A program made the position numbers and the translations under genes. DNA of 64,000 bases. Origin: Thiomargarita sp. (GTDB lineage: Bacteria; Pseudomonadota; Gammaproteobacteria; Beggiatoales; Beggiatoaceae). How positions within the stretch are numbered: the first letter of the stretch is position 1; every line of letters begins with the position of its first letter. Under the pieces are notes generated by a model. The model was given only the letters and a program-made list of their open reading frames with translations. It had not been told where the DNA came from and did no database searches. The stretch lies in the NCBI GenBank assembly GCA_020721045.1, contig DYNN01000004.1, positions 1 to 64,000 on the forward strand, in the 5' to 3' direction. Shown here piece after piece: positions 21,501 to 30,850 of this stretch.

Positions 21501-21591
21501 GTTAAATCCGCTTTTGCAACAAATTGAACAAGCGATTAAAAGCTTTGACTCAGACACTGTCTGTGAACTAGTAACTCCTTATCTAGCCTAA
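18565..21591 (+). CDS. Hybrid sensor histidine kinase with multi-helix N-terminus and extracytoplasmic sensor domain
   Basis: This membrane sensor kinase has 1008 residues. About five to six hydrophobic helices lie at 15-165 and another segment at about 180-200. A PDC/Cache-like extracytoplasmic domain covers about 210-455, and a further membrane helix lies near 460-480. The kinase part has His558 in NMSHELRTPLNGILGYAQ, then NLLGNAVKFT, DTGVGISP and GTGLGLSI. A receiver domain has IVDD near 797 and phosphoacceptor Asp845 in ILTDLVMP. The C-terminal helical tail (CPLTVKQAARLYDLGLQGD) is common in this kinase type. No output regulator lies beside it; the next gene is folP, 27 bases on. The signal is unknown. 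Confidence 0.9.
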   Translation: MTIKMNTLHIPKLNLYEWIIFISLCIIGVLGNVYSIPLFFGVDFLLGSIAATIVLQRYGLVLGILSGLIASLYTVVLWKHPYAIVFLTCEIIWLGVWLARARRLNLVWYDILYWLLVGIPLIWLSFTFLLKMPQQVLWMIALKWAINGIFNALCATFIIAYTANKGKNNQVNQYTLSFQETIYNSITIFSISFALVVMIMNTRLGVNGIESDIKTRLKDNYQQTQNIVKMWLSNDLKALTALAQQDMEKTEQLQITVTFLHKLYKNFMGLYVADANNTIIASAPLEERSKSTPNTYFFDKTYEQRLKSSTQPIVSDVFSNISPVSIIMMSVPILKEGKFIGYSEGIINLTHINEWLLKSISSKEFQMTIVDRNDHVIVTTLETETPAKKFSRHRSDELKWDEDQIIALWTPNSSQNQSAIARWKNSFFVYRMVVDERVGWQLIVEIPLASYQTELFDLYLKNLLFILVISFALILLANRVSMRMVVSLRQLSTVTSQVTDHVLNHSLVELPKSSIDEVSHLIDNFQKMMISLQEQFHQVEAANSANIAKDQFLANMSHELRTPLNGILGYAQILIRDKTLSQKQHEGVEVIQRSGEYLLTLINDILDLAKITAQRIELDIKEFQFDQFLQTTVELFNVRAEQKGIAFNYKALSHLPAVVRADDKRVRQILINLLGNAVKFTQQGGVTLKVRYVDETVHFLIEDTGVGISPKNLTTIFQPFEQVRDNIAGKAEGTGLGLSITKKLIEMMQGELKVSSELGKGSLFEVILTLPTVTSPTNIQHKSQHTIIGIKEHQYKILIVDDKSENRSVLRHLLLPLGFSLVEAENGKKGLERVIDEKPDLILTDLVMPIMDGFELIRRIRRLPLAHHIPIIVVSASVFDFHQQQSIQVGGDDFLPKPIHMDILLDRLQKFLNIKWLYDEEGVKNIITPEDSSDGTTIATMTQCPLTVKQAARLYDLGLQGDISGIRTLITELQNTNKELNPLLQQIEQAIKSFDSDTVCELVTPYLA

Positions 21592-21618
21592 ACTTATCTC
21601 ATTTTTCAACAACCAACA

Positions 21619-22437
21619 ATGCAAAATGATCTCACTTACCCTTGCATTATGGGTATTTTAAATAGAACACCCGATTCATTTTCAGATGGAGGTCGATTTT
21701 TAGCTTTTGATGCTGCATTGCGTCATGTCGAATACATGATAACATCAGGTGCACAACTTATTGATATTGGTGGAGAATCTACTCGTCCGGGTGCAGAACA
21801 AGTTTCAACTCAAGTGGAATTAGATCGTACAATTCCAGTTTTAGAAAGAATTAAAGCTGAATTTCCCGTTTTCATTTCTATCGATACGAGCAAAGCAGTT
21901 GTGATGCAAGCTGCAATTGCCGCAGGTGTTGACATGATTAATGATGTCAAGGCATTACAAAGCGAAAATGCGTTAGCAACAGTATCAAATCACCCAAAAA
22001 TTAAAGTCTGTCTCATGCATTTGCAAGGTGAACCCCGATCCATGCAACAAAATCCACACTATCATCATGTAGTGAAAGAAGTGAAACAATTTTTACAAAA
22101 TCGTATTGAAACTTGTTTAACAGCGGGTATAACGGCTGATCGGATTGTCATTGACCCAGGTTTTGGTTTTGGAAAGACCTTAGCACATAATTTACAGTTA
22201 ATGCGTGAATTATCACAGTTGACTCAGCTAAATTATCCCGTATTAATTGGTGTTTCGCGTAAATCGATATTAGGTGCTTTATTAAATAAAACTACAGATC
22301 AACGTTTATATGGTGGGCTTGCCCTAACAACTTATGCATTGTTACAAGGAGTTGCAATTATTCGGACTCACGATGTGGCAGAAACTCATGATGTAGTGAA
22401 AGTTACACAAGCTTTGTTGCATCATGTCGATTCGTAA
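21619..22437 (+). CDS. folP: Dihydropteroate synthase
   Basis: The product condenses p-aminobenzoate with dihydropterin pyrophosphate in folate synthesis. The 272 residues match the family. Signatures are MGILNRTPDSFSDGGRF for the pterin/PPi loop, LIDIGGESTRPGAE, DMINDVKAL, IDPGFGFGKT and GVSRKSILG. It is not next to ftsH or glmM as in many gammaproteobacteria but lies between two sensor kinase genes. Its 3' end overlaps the following kinase start by 14 bases. Confidence 0.96.
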   Translation: MQNDLTYPCIMGILNRTPDSFSDGGRFLAFDAALRHVEYMITSGAQLIDIGGESTRPGAEQVSTQVELDRTIPVLERIKAEFPVFISIDTSKAVVMQAAIAAGVDMINDVKALQSENALATVSNHPKIKVCLMHLQGEPRSMQQNPHYHHVVKEVKQFLQNRIETCLTAGITADRIVIDPGFGFGKTLAHNLQLMRELSQLTQLNYPVLIGVSRKSILGALLNKTTDQRLYGGLALTTYALLQGVAIIRTHDVAETHDVVKVTQALLHHVDS

Positions 22438-23764
22438 TCGGTTATTATTTTCATTATTAACGATAATTTTCAGTGTGTGGGCAATTTTAACTGGACTCAT
22501 ATATATTGACACACAACATGAAGTAGAAGAATTATTCGACGCCAATTTAGCACAAAATGCCAAAGTATTATTTGGATTATTACAGCACGAATTGGCTGAC
22601 GATGATGATGATGAAGTTGAAATTGAAGATTATCATCTATTTCATAAATATGAGAAAAAAGTTGCTTTCCTTATTCGGACAATCAATGGACATGTAGTGG
22701 CGCATTCTAGCGATGCACCGATTTTTCCAGTTCCCACTGAAACTAAACATGGTTATCACAATTACTCTTTACAGGGTTATACTTGGCGAGTTTTTACACT
22801 TAAAGAAAGTGGCATTATTGTACAAACAGGAGAACGAGATGATGTACGTAGTGAATTGATAATTGACATTATTGCTAATATTTTTTACGTATTATTGATC
22901 TCTTTGTTTTTACTAGCAATCTTAATTTGGATAAGTGTCAGTCGTGGTTTAAATCCGTTGAAACAATTGGCGATAGAAATTGCTAACCGTACTCCAGAAC
23001 AATTGCAACCGATTGATACACAATATATTCCAATAGAAGTTAAAATCCCAATCAATGCACTGAATACTTTATTCAATCGTCTTAATCAAGCTTTTGAAAA
23101 TGAAAGACGATTTACTTCAGATGCCGCCCATGAATTACGCACTCCATTAGCAGGTTTAAAAACGCAAGTGCAAGTGGCACAACGAGCAATTAACTTGCAA
23201 CAGCAACAACATGCATTACAGAATATGTTAGTTGGTTTAGATCGAATTAATCACTTAGTTACTCAACTATTGTTACTGGCACGTATGGATGCCAGCTATA
23301 CGATAGAAATGTACCCTGTTGATTTACAAAAATTAATTAACCAAATTATTGGTGATTTAATGCCTCAAGCATTGGCAAAAAATATCGATTTAGGTGTGGA
23401 AACGCAAATGGTACGTTACACTATTCTAGGTAATGAAGATGGGTTATACTTGCTATTTCGTAATTTAATTGACAATGCGATCCGCTACACTCCTGAGCAT
23501 GGACAAGTAACCGTTGCTTTTTCTCATGAAGTACAGCATAAAATAACTATACGTATTATTGATAATGGTATAGGTATTCCAGTCGAACAAATGGCGCATG
23601 TTTTTAAACGTTTCTACCGTGGACAATCGCAAAAAATGCCCGGTAGTGGTTTGGGTTTATCAATTGCGCAACGGGTGGCAGAATTACACAATAGTATGAT
23701 TTATTTAACTAATATAGAAAATAAAGCAGGTCTTTGTGTAACAATGTCTTTTAACTTGCTGTGA
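22424..23764 (+). CDS. Two-component sensor histidine kinase, QseC/PmrB-like
   Basis: This 446-residue classical membrane kinase has helix 1 at about 6-28, a periplasmic part to about 140 containing an acidic stretch (ADDDDDEVEIEDY, residues about 57-69), helix 2 at about 148-170, and a HAMP-like linker with RGLNPLKQLA. The phosphorylated His236 is in AAHELRTPLAGLK. The ATPase lobe has NLIDNAIRYTPEHG, IDNGIGIP and GSGLGLSIAQRVAEL. QseC and PmrB relatives normally sit beside an OmpR-type regulator, but none is present here. The acidic loop could bind metal ions; that is inference. It starts within folP. Confidence 0.9.
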   Translation: MSIRNRLLFSLLTIIFSVWAILTGLIYIDTQHEVEELFDANLAQNAKVLFGLLQHELADDDDDEVEIEDYHLFHKYEKKVAFLIRTINGHVVAHSSDAPIFPVPTETKHGYHNYSLQGYTWRVFTLKESGIIVQTGERDDVRSELIIDIIANIFYVLLISLFLLAILIWISVSRGLNPLKQLAIEIANRTPEQLQPIDTQYIPIEVKIPINALNTLFNRLNQAFENERRFTSDAAHELRTPLAGLKTQVQVAQRAINLQQQQHALQNMLVGLDRINHLVTQLLLLARMDASYTIEMYPVDLQKLINQIIGDLMPQALAKNIDLGVETQMVRYTILGNEDGLYLLFRNLIDNAIRYTPEHGQVTVAFSHEVQHKITIRIIDNGIGIPVEQMAHVFKRFYRGQSQKMPGSGLGLSIAQRVAELHNSMIYLTNIENKAGLCVTMSFNLL

Positions 23765-23827
23765 TCTTTATAAATTTAGGTAAAAGTCAAAGATTAAAAA
23801 TTGTTTTTATTTGTCAATGCGTAAGTC

Positions 23828-25717
23828 CTATTTATGCGCGATCACTGACGGAAATTCAATCGTAAAAGTGGAGCCTTTACCTAATTTGCTTTCACAACTT
23901 ACATTTCCGTTGATTGCACTGACTAATTTTTTAACAATAAATAAGCCTAAACCGGTTGAATGTTCTTTTCCTGTCGGGCGTGGTGTTAAGCGGGTGAATT
24001 TACTGAATAATTTTTGTTGATCAGCAAAACTCAGCCCCGGACCTTCGTCTTGAATTTTACAACTGATTTTATTTTCAACTTCTACTATTTGAATATAGAT
24101 GTTTTTATCCTTCGGTGAATATTTAACTGCATTAGAAATAACATTATCTAAGGTTTGTCGCACAATATTTGGATCAGTTAAAGAAATATATTGTTCTTGG
24201 GCATGATAAAAATGTAGTGTAATATTTTTTATTTTAGCAATTTCAATATAATGCGCAACTAAAAATTCAATGATAGGTAAAATATCTAATACTTTTAATT
24301 CTAAGTTAATTCTGCCAGATTCAATCGCATTAACATCTAATAAATTAGTAATCAGTTCAAACATTTGACGCGAACTAATTTGAATTTTTTTAGCTAATTC
24401 AATCAATTCTTCCTTATCTATTTCATCAAACGATGCTTCAATATCTTCCGACATGCCCAAAATAGCCGAAAGCGGATTTTTTAAATCATGGGCGACAATT
24501 CCTAAAAGCTCGTTTTTTTCTTGATTTAATTGAGTTAAGCGGGTGTTCTTGTCGTGTAATTCGCGCGTACGTTCAGCAACTGTTTCTTCTAAACTTTTCG
24601 CCATACTGCCAAAAGATTCTGCCCGTTTGCGATCTGCAATATCTTGAATAGCAATTAAAATCGCTTGTTCATTGTGCACAATAATGAGTTGTAACGAAAG
24701 TGTGATATGTAATATGTCGTGATTGAATGCTTTAAATTGAGTTTCGTAACCACTGACTACACCTTGATAAACAAAGCGTTCTAAAATTCTTTCCCATTCA
24801 CTGATATCAACGAAAAAATCGGTTAGTTTGTAAGCAAGTAATTGTTTCATCGTGGTTTTAAATAAAGTGGCTGTAGGAGAATTAGCATATAGAATAAAAC
24901 CTTCACATTCGTCAACGATAACTAAAGGAATATTAATAGTTTCAGTAATAATTCTGAATCGCTCTTCGCTTTGCTGTAAATGGTTTGCATAATCGCGAAT
25001 TTCGGTAACCATCGCATTAAAAGTATCAGCTAAAATCCCAATTTCATGTCTGCTTTTCACTTGAATAACTGTATCAAATTGCTTAATTTTAACTTGTTTA
25101 GCGCCTTCAATTAATATATTCAAATCTCCAGAAAGACGTTCAATGAAAAAATAAGTGATGGCAATGGTAATAATAAATAATAATCCCATCACTACAATTT
25201 GAATAAAAATAGCATGTCGAATCCGTTTTTCTATGGTGTTATGACTCATACCAACATGTATTTGCCCACCAATTTCACTAGTTAAAATGGGATAACTAAT
25301 GTCTGTAATATTACCTAAAGTAACTAAATGTAAAGTACGAATTTTTGCTTGTGTTCCATCAAATTCGGCGAATGCTTCCACCTTTATATCTTCAGTTAAT
25401 ATCTCATCCAACATTTTATTGGTAAATGTGTGCGCAATAATTTGTTGTGCTGCATCATGTACAAAAACATAACTAACCCCTTCTAAGTGAGAAAATTGTT
25501 CGATTAAATTTTGCAAATGAGTGTAAGGGGGATTGAGCGAAAATTGCTCCTTATAATTTGCAATGCTTTTAGTGATAACAACGCCTTTACTAATATATTC
25601 TGCTAATAAATTTTGGCGTAAATTCCAACTAGAGACCAAAGATATAGTGATAGCCACAACAGCGAATAAAACCAATTGAATAATTAGCGTTTTTTGTAAC
25701 AATTTTGATATTTTCAT
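23828..25717 (-). CDS. Sensor histidine kinase with HAMP and PAS domains
   Basis: This 629-residue kinase has membrane helix 1 at about 12-32, a periplasmic sensor part to about 170, helix 2 at about 172-193, HAMP at about 195-245 and PAS at about 255-370. The kinase core has His407 in GIVAHDLKNPLSAILGMSED, then VISNAVKYSPKDKN, DEGPGLS and STGLGLFIVKKLV. It lies 9 bases downstream of the larger hybrid kinase on the same strand, so they are probably cotranscribed. The hybrid kinase with its HPt could form a relay with it. It ends convergently 63 bases from the plus-strand kinase. Confidence 0.9.
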   Translation of the reverse strand: MKISKLLQKTLIIQLVLFAVVAITISLVSSWNLRQNLLAEYISKGVVITKSIANYKEQFSLNPPYTHLQNLIEQFSHLEGVSYVFVHDAAQQIIAHTFTNKMLDEILTEDIKVEAFAEFDGTQAKIRTLHLVTLGNITDISYPILTSEIGGQIHVGMSHNTIEKRIRHAIFIQIVVMGLLFIITIAITYFFIERLSGDLNILIEGAKQVKIKQFDTVIQVKSRHEIGILADTFNAMVTEIRDYANHLQQSEERFRIITETINIPLVIVDECEGFILYANSPTATLFKTTMKQLLAYKLTDFFVDISEWERILERFVYQGVVSGYETQFKAFNHDILHITLSLQLIIVHNEQAILIAIQDIADRKRAESFGSMAKSLEETVAERTRELHDKNTRLTQLNQEKNELLGIVAHDLKNPLSAILGMSEDIEASFDEIDKEELIELAKKIQISSRQMFELITNLLDVNAIESGRINLELKVLDILPIIEFLVAHYIEIAKIKNITLHFYHAQEQYISLTDPNIVRQTLDNVISNAVKYSPKDKNIYIQIVEVENKISCKIQDEGPGLSFADQQKLFSKFTRLTPRPTGKEHSTGLGLFIVKKLVSAINGNVSCESKLGKGSTFTIEFPSVIAHK

Positions 25718-25726
25718 GACACTAGA

Positions 25727-28700
25727 TCAAATTTTCCGGTCTTTTTCTTGTATTAACGCTGTCTGTAATCGTGTTGCAATATCATCCATAAGTTTAAATT
25801 CTTCTTCGGCTTCAGCTAGTTGAGCATCTTTAGCAAATTTTTCTAGTGCCTTACACGAATTAGCAATCTCACGTCCACCTAAATTAACACTGGCACCTTT
25901 TAATTTGTGCGCTGCTGCATAAAGTGCATTATTATCTTTTGATTCAATCGCTTGTTTAATATTAGCAATGTAGTTAGGCAATTCGGTTAAAAATAAATCA
26001 ATGAGTCGGACAAATGCTTTTTGAGGTAAATCTTGTCGCATTTGGTCTAACATTTTTTCGTCTAATGGGGAATCAGTTGTTACGTTAACTTTTTCAATGG
26101 CTTGATCAATCGATGTTTCAATCAAATTCGATGCAGCGGTGCGTAGCCAATGGTGTAAAATTTTCTCCAAATCTTTGGCAAAATACGGCTTTCCTAAATA
26201 ATCATTCATGCCAATGGCTAAACATTGTTCTTTGACACCTAACATGACATTTGCTGTGAGTGCGACAATGGGTACTGGTTTAATTTTTTGTTTTTGCTCA
26301 CGAATTCTGATATTTTTCGTTGCAGTAAAACCGTCCATTTCTGGCATGTGACAGTCCATAAAAATAAGATCGTAGGCTTGCTGTTCAAGTTTTTCTAAGG
26401 CTTCAATCCCATTATTAGCAATCGTCACTTCACAACCCAATTGCTGCAACATATCTTTGCCTAATTCTTGATTAATGATGTTATCTTCAACTAATAGTAT
26501 TTGCCATGTAGTGGGTAATTTATTTAAATTGATTGGTTTTATTGTTGGTGACGATGTGAGTTGTTGAATTTGACCCAAAATATTGAGTAAACAATGTAGT
26601 AATGCGTGTTGGTAAACTGGCTTGACCAAGTAGGTCACAGTATCTTGTGAGGGTTCTTGTGGTAATTTGTTAGATTGTTTTTTGCTCACTAATGCAATAA
26701 TCGGTAAGTGTGTGCAAGCCGGATCGGACTGTATGATTTTTATCAGTGATGACATATCAATATCGGGTAATTCTTCATCAATAATAATAAAGTGATAGGG
26801 ATTATTTTCTGCAATTGCTGCACTTAATGAAGTTAATCCTTGTCTCCCATTAACCGTAATTTTTGTATGTATGTGCCATGCACTCATTTCTGTGGTTAAA
26901 ATGTCTTGTTCTGTATAGTTGTTATTGATAATTAGAATGCGTAAATTGCGTAAATCTGCTTGCGCGGCGGGTGTATGGGTTGCTGGAATAACCTTAGCCT
27001 TTTGTAAGGGTAAATTAAACCAAATCGAAGTACCTTGTTGTGGGCGACTGATTAGTCCAATTTCTCCTTTCATCATGTGAATTAAGTAGCGAGTAATCAC
27101 TAATCCTAAGCCAGTGCCTTCATAACGTCTGGTAATTGAGCTGTCCGCTTGTGAAAAGGGTTTAAATAATCGATCACCAGCCGATTTATCAATGCCAATA
27201 CCTGTATCTTCAATTTCAAAATTTAATTTGACTTGATCTGGTAAATTTTCCAAAAGTGATATGCGAATTTCGACTTTACCTTGATGGGTAAATTTAACTG
27301 CATTACCAATAATATTATTTAAAATTTGTCGCAAACGGCTAGGATCACCGCGTAACATCATGGGCATAGGGGATTGAAAAATATATTTTAATTTCAATTC
27401 TTTACGATGAGCAATCGCAGTAAAAAGATGTATCATTTCTTCAATCAATGTGCGCAAATTGAAATCAATCGAGTCTAAGACTAAGCTACCCGCTTCAATT
27501 TTGGAAAAATCTAAAATATCGTTAATCACCGTGAGTAAGCCTTCACTTGAATAACGTATCATTTCAACATAATGCTGTTGTTGTGAGGATAATGTCGTCA
27601 TTGCCAATAAATCGGTCATTCCAATGACACCATTCATCGGTGTGCGAATTTCATGACTCATGGTTGCCAAAAATTCGCTTTTAGAACGACTGGCACATTC
27701 TGCTAATTCTTTTGCTTGCAATAAGCTGGCTTCTGCTTTTTTACGGTCAGTCAAGTCATGTAAGCAGACAACAAACACTTCTTCATTTTCCCAGAAAGTT
27801 TCTGATAGCTGTAATTCAGTAATACGCGTTTTACCATTACGTTGCTGAATTTCGATTTCAAATTTACCCACACTATAATACGGTAAAGTGAGACTTGTTC
27901 CGATTAATTGTGAAGCGATTATCTGATAAAATTCTTCAGCAGCCGGATTGACGAAACGAATCACGCCAAGTTGATCAATAATGAGCATTGGATTGCGATT
28001 ATTCTGAATAATGTGGCGAAAGTTTTTTTCACTTTGTCGCAATGCTAATTCTGCATGTTGATGCGCAATTGCACCGCGAATACTATCGCCAATCGCCCTT
28101 AAAATCAGCATTTGACTTTCAGACCAAGAACGTTCAGTATGACAATCATTAAATCCAATAAATCCCCAAAACTGTTTATTAAAATGAATTGGCACCACCA
28201 GTAAAGATAAAATGTGATGTTGATTTAAAATGACACGCTCGCTGTGCGGAAAATGACGCACTAATCCAGTAACAATTTGATTTTGAGATAATTTATCATA
28301 CCAACGTGGAAAATTTGTTTCATACACGATATTTGACCACTGACTCAATTTTAACTGTACATATTTCAAGTGATTAGAAATCCACACATATCGACAGCTC
28401 ATTAATAACTGTTTAGTTTCTGGATGCGTATGATTTTCAAACACATAAACATGATCCACATTAACAACATCTCCTAAGATCGCTAGCGCATTATTAATTG
28501 CATCTGAATATTCCGGCGTAGCTAACAGATGATTGGCAATTTGTGCAATACTTTGCAAAAAACGATCATGAAGATGCAATTCCTCTATGACACTTTGCTT
28601 ATATGAGGTAATATCTGTTGCAAACATATAAATAACTTGCTGATTTTTATCAAAACTTGCTTCCCATGCTATCCAATGATAACTGCCATCGGTTTGTTGA

Positions 28701-28942
28701 TAACGATTTTGAAATGTGGTGGGCACCTCATCGCGTAAAAGTTGCATTAAACAGCGCGTTGTTGTGGGTTTGTCATCGCTGTGCACCCGATTTAAATAAT
28801 GCGAATTAAGCAATTGCGATATCTGCAACCCAAAGCGTTGTTCCCAACTGTGTGCGGCATAGCGAATGTAACCATTGATATCTAATCCAACCATCAATAG
28901 CGACGAAAACAAAAATTTCTTATCAATTAACGGATTATCCAT
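25727..28942 (-). CDS. Soluble hybrid sensor kinase: PAS-GAF-PAS-kinase-two receivers-HPt
   Basis: This 1071-residue protein has no clear membrane segment. It shows PAS at about 10-115, GAF at about 130-300, PAS at about 305-395, a kinase core with His about 430 in MSHEIRTPMNGVIGMTD, receiver 1 at about 665-790, receiver 2 at about 812-930 and an HPt domain with His about 1010 in AAHKLKGASVN. In receiver 1 the acidic pair is replaced (ILIINNN instead of a VDD-type start) although an Asp remains in IIIDEELPD, so it is probably not phosphorylated. Receiver 2 is canonical (ILLVEDN and FMDCHMPEMDG). This is a complete phosphorelay in one chain; the final output partner is not in the window. Confidence 0.9.
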   Translation of the reverse strand: MDNPLIDKKFLFSSLLMVGLDINGYIRYAAHSWEQRFGLQISQLLNSHYLNRVHSDDKPTTTRCLMQLLRDEVPTTFQNRYQQTDGSYHWIAWEASFDKNQQVIYMFATDITSYKQSVIEELHLHDRFLQSIAQIANHLLATPEYSDAINNALAILGDVVNVDHVYVFENHTHPETKQLLMSCRYVWISNHLKYVQLKLSQWSNIVYETNFPRWYDKLSQNQIVTGLVRHFPHSERVILNQHHILSLLVVPIHFNKQFWGFIGFNDCHTERSWSESQMLILRAIGDSIRGAIAHQHAELALRQSEKNFRHIIQNNRNPMLIIDQLGVIRFVNPAAEEFYQIIASQLIGTSLTLPYYSVGKFEIEIQQRNGKTRITELQLSETFWENEEVFVVCLHDLTDRKKAEASLLQAKELAECASRSKSEFLATMSHEIRTPMNGVIGMTDLLAMTTLSSQQQHYVEMIRYSSEGLLTVINDILDFSKIEAGSLVLDSIDFNLRTLIEEMIHLFTAIAHRKELKLKYIFQSPMPMMLRGDPSRLRQILNNIIGNAVKFTHQGKVEIRISLLENLPDQVKLNFEIEDTGIGIDKSAGDRLFKPFSQADSSITRRYEGTGLGLVITRYLIHMMKGEIGLISRPQQGTSIWFNLPLQKAKVIPATHTPAAQADLRNLRILIINNNYTEQDILTTEMSAWHIHTKITVNGRQGLTSLSAAIAENNPYHFIIIDEELPDIDMSSLIKIIQSDPACTHLPIIALVSKKQSNKLPQEPSQDTVTYLVKPVYQHALLHCLLNILGQIQQLTSSPTIKPINLNKLPTTWQILLVEDNIINQELGKDMLQQLGCEVTIANNGIEALEKLEQQAYDLIFMDCHMPEMDGFTATKNIRIREQKQKIKPVPIVALTANVMLGVKEQCLAIGMNDYLGKPYFAKDLEKILHHWLRTAASNLIETSIDQAIEKVNVTTDSPLDEKMLDQMRQDLPQKAFVRLIDLFLTELPNYIANIKQAIESKDNNALYAAAHKLKGASVNLGGREIANSCKALEKFAKDAQLAEAEEEFKLMDDIATRLQTALIQEKDRKI

Positions 28943-29050
28943 TCCAACTAACCTTTATAATTATTATCAAGTGTTGCGATTATAAAAAAACAGTCAATCG
29001 CTTTATTTAATTATTATAATGAGAGACAAATTTTTACAATAATCATAAAT

Positions 29051-30775
29051 ATGCAAAAAATTATACAAAGAAGAACTCTTTCGACAACCTGTCATTTGCC
29101 AAATGATCTTCATCCTGTGTTAAAACGTGTTTTAGCGGCGCGTCATGTTGATACATTCGATGAGTTAGATTATAGCTTACCACGCTTACAACCTTATACT
29201 TTACTTAAAGATATCGATAAAGCCGTTTTCTTATTATACAATGCGTTAAAACAACAAATGCGCATTTTAGTCATTGCCGACTATGATGCTGATGGTGCCA
29301 CCAGTTGTGCTGTTGCAGTCAAAACGCTCAAATTAATGGGTGCGCAACATATTAATTATCTAGTACCCAATCGTGAAGTACATGGTTATGGTTTAAGTGA
29401 AGCATTGGTTAAACTTGCTTTACAATCGCGACCTCATTTACTCATTACCGTTGACAATGGCATCTCCAGTTTTAGCGGTGTTGAGTTAGCCAAACAATAT
29501 GGCATCCAAGTACTCATCACTGACCATCATCTTCCTGCAAAACAATTGCCGTTTGCTGATGCAATCGTCAATCCTAATCAAATTGGTGATTTATTTCCTA
29601 GCAAAATGTTGGCAGGCGTTGGGGTTATTTTCTACGTTATGATGGCATTAAGGGCTTATTTACGTGAACAAGGCTGGTTTAGCGCACAACATCTCACAGA
29701 ACCTAATTTAGCTAATTTATTGGATTTAGTAGCATTAGGCACTGTCGCCGATGTTGTTCCATTAGACTATAACAACCGTATTCTAGTTGATCAAGGACTA
29801 CGTCGTATACGAGCGGGACAATGTTGTTATGGCATTCAAGCACTACTTGCAGCGGCAAAACGAGATGCCAGCCAAATGACAGCCACAGATTTAAGTTTCG
29901 GTATTGCACCACGTCTCAATGCCGCTGGGCGAATGGATGATATGCGACATGGCATTGCTTGTTTACTGAGTGAAAATTATGATTTAGCCCACGAACACGC
30001 ACAATTATTAGAAGTTTTTAATCATGAACGCCGTGCGGTTGAATCAGACATGCAACAAGAAGCCAAAAATATGTTAGATATTATGGCATTAGAAAAACAA
30101 ACAGACTTACCCATAGGCTTATGTCTTTATGATGAAAATTGGCACAAAGGCGTTATTGGGTTATTAGCCTCACGGATTAAAGAACGATTAGCGCGTCCGG
30201 TGATTGTGTTTACTAATGCGGGTGATGGACAAATAGTGGGATCAGCACGATCTGTTCCGCATGTACATATCAAAAACGTCTTAGACAGTATTGCCATACA
30301 ATATCCAAAAATACTCATTAAATATGGCGGTCATGCAATGGCAGCAGGTTTAACTTTACATCATCATGATTTTGAACTATTTAAAACTGTTTTTAATCAT
30401 GAAGTGCAACAATATCTTTCCGTCGAAGATTTACAAAATATTATATTGAGCGACGGTTTATTGACTGACAGCGATTTCACGCTAAACTTAGCCTCTCAAC
30501 TACGTACAATTACACCATGGGGACAGGGTTTTGCAGAACCTATTTTCGACGGTGAATTTACCATTTTGGATAAAAAATTATTTAAAAATAAGCACCTGAA
30601 GATGAAAGTAAAACCAATCGAAGGAAATAATACTGTAGAAGTCATGGCATTTAATTTGACTGAAACGAACTGGTTAACTGAAATCGATCAGATAAAATTA
30701 GCTTATAAATTAGATATTAACAATTTTAGAGGATTTCAAAATTTATGTTTAACAGCTGAATATGTAATCTGGTAG
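29051..30775 (+). CDS. recJ: Single-stranded-DNA-specific exonuclease RecJ
   Basis: This 5'-3' single-strand DNA exonuclease acts in recombination and mismatch repair. The 574 residues match the family. DHH-superfamily motifs include VIADYDADGATSCA (residues about 74-87), the TVDNGISS segment, TDHHLPAKQLP and GVGVIFYVM. The DHHA1 domain has KYGGHAMAAGLTL, and the OB-fold C-terminus follows. No clear ribosome site precedes ATG 29051. The spacer to the divergent hybrid kinase is 108 bases. Confidence 0.96.
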   Translation: MQKIIQRRTLSTTCHLPNDLHPVLKRVLAARHVDTFDELDYSLPRLQPYTLLKDIDKAVFLLYNALKQQMRILVIADYDADGATSCAVAVKTLKLMGAQHINYLVPNREVHGYGLSEALVKLALQSRPHLLITVDNGISSFSGVELAKQYGIQVLITDHHLPAKQLPFADAIVNPNQIGDLFPSKMLAGVGVIFYVMMALRAYLREQGWFSAQHLTEPNLANLLDLVALGTVADVVPLDYNNRILVDQGLRRIRAGQCCYGIQALLAAAKRDASQMTATDLSFGIAPRLNAAGRMDDMRHGIACLLSENYDLAHEHAQLLEVFNHERRAVESDMQQEAKNMLDIMALEKQTDLPIGLCLYDENWHKGVIGLLASRIKERLARPVIVFTNAGDGQIVGSARSVPHVHIKNVLDSIAIQYPKILIKYGGHAMAAGLTLHHHDFELFKTVFNHEVQQYLSVEDLQNIILSDGLLTDSDFTLNLASQLRTITPWGQGFAEPIFDGEFTILDKKLFKNKHLKMKVKPIEGNNTVEVMAFNLTETNWLTEIDQIKLAYKLDINNFRGFQNLCLTAEYVIW

Positions 30776-30850
30776 AAATGCTCACCTAAAATACATTTAC
30801 TCGTAACACAATTTAAGAATGAATATTTGCTCCAGTTGAAATAATTTTTT

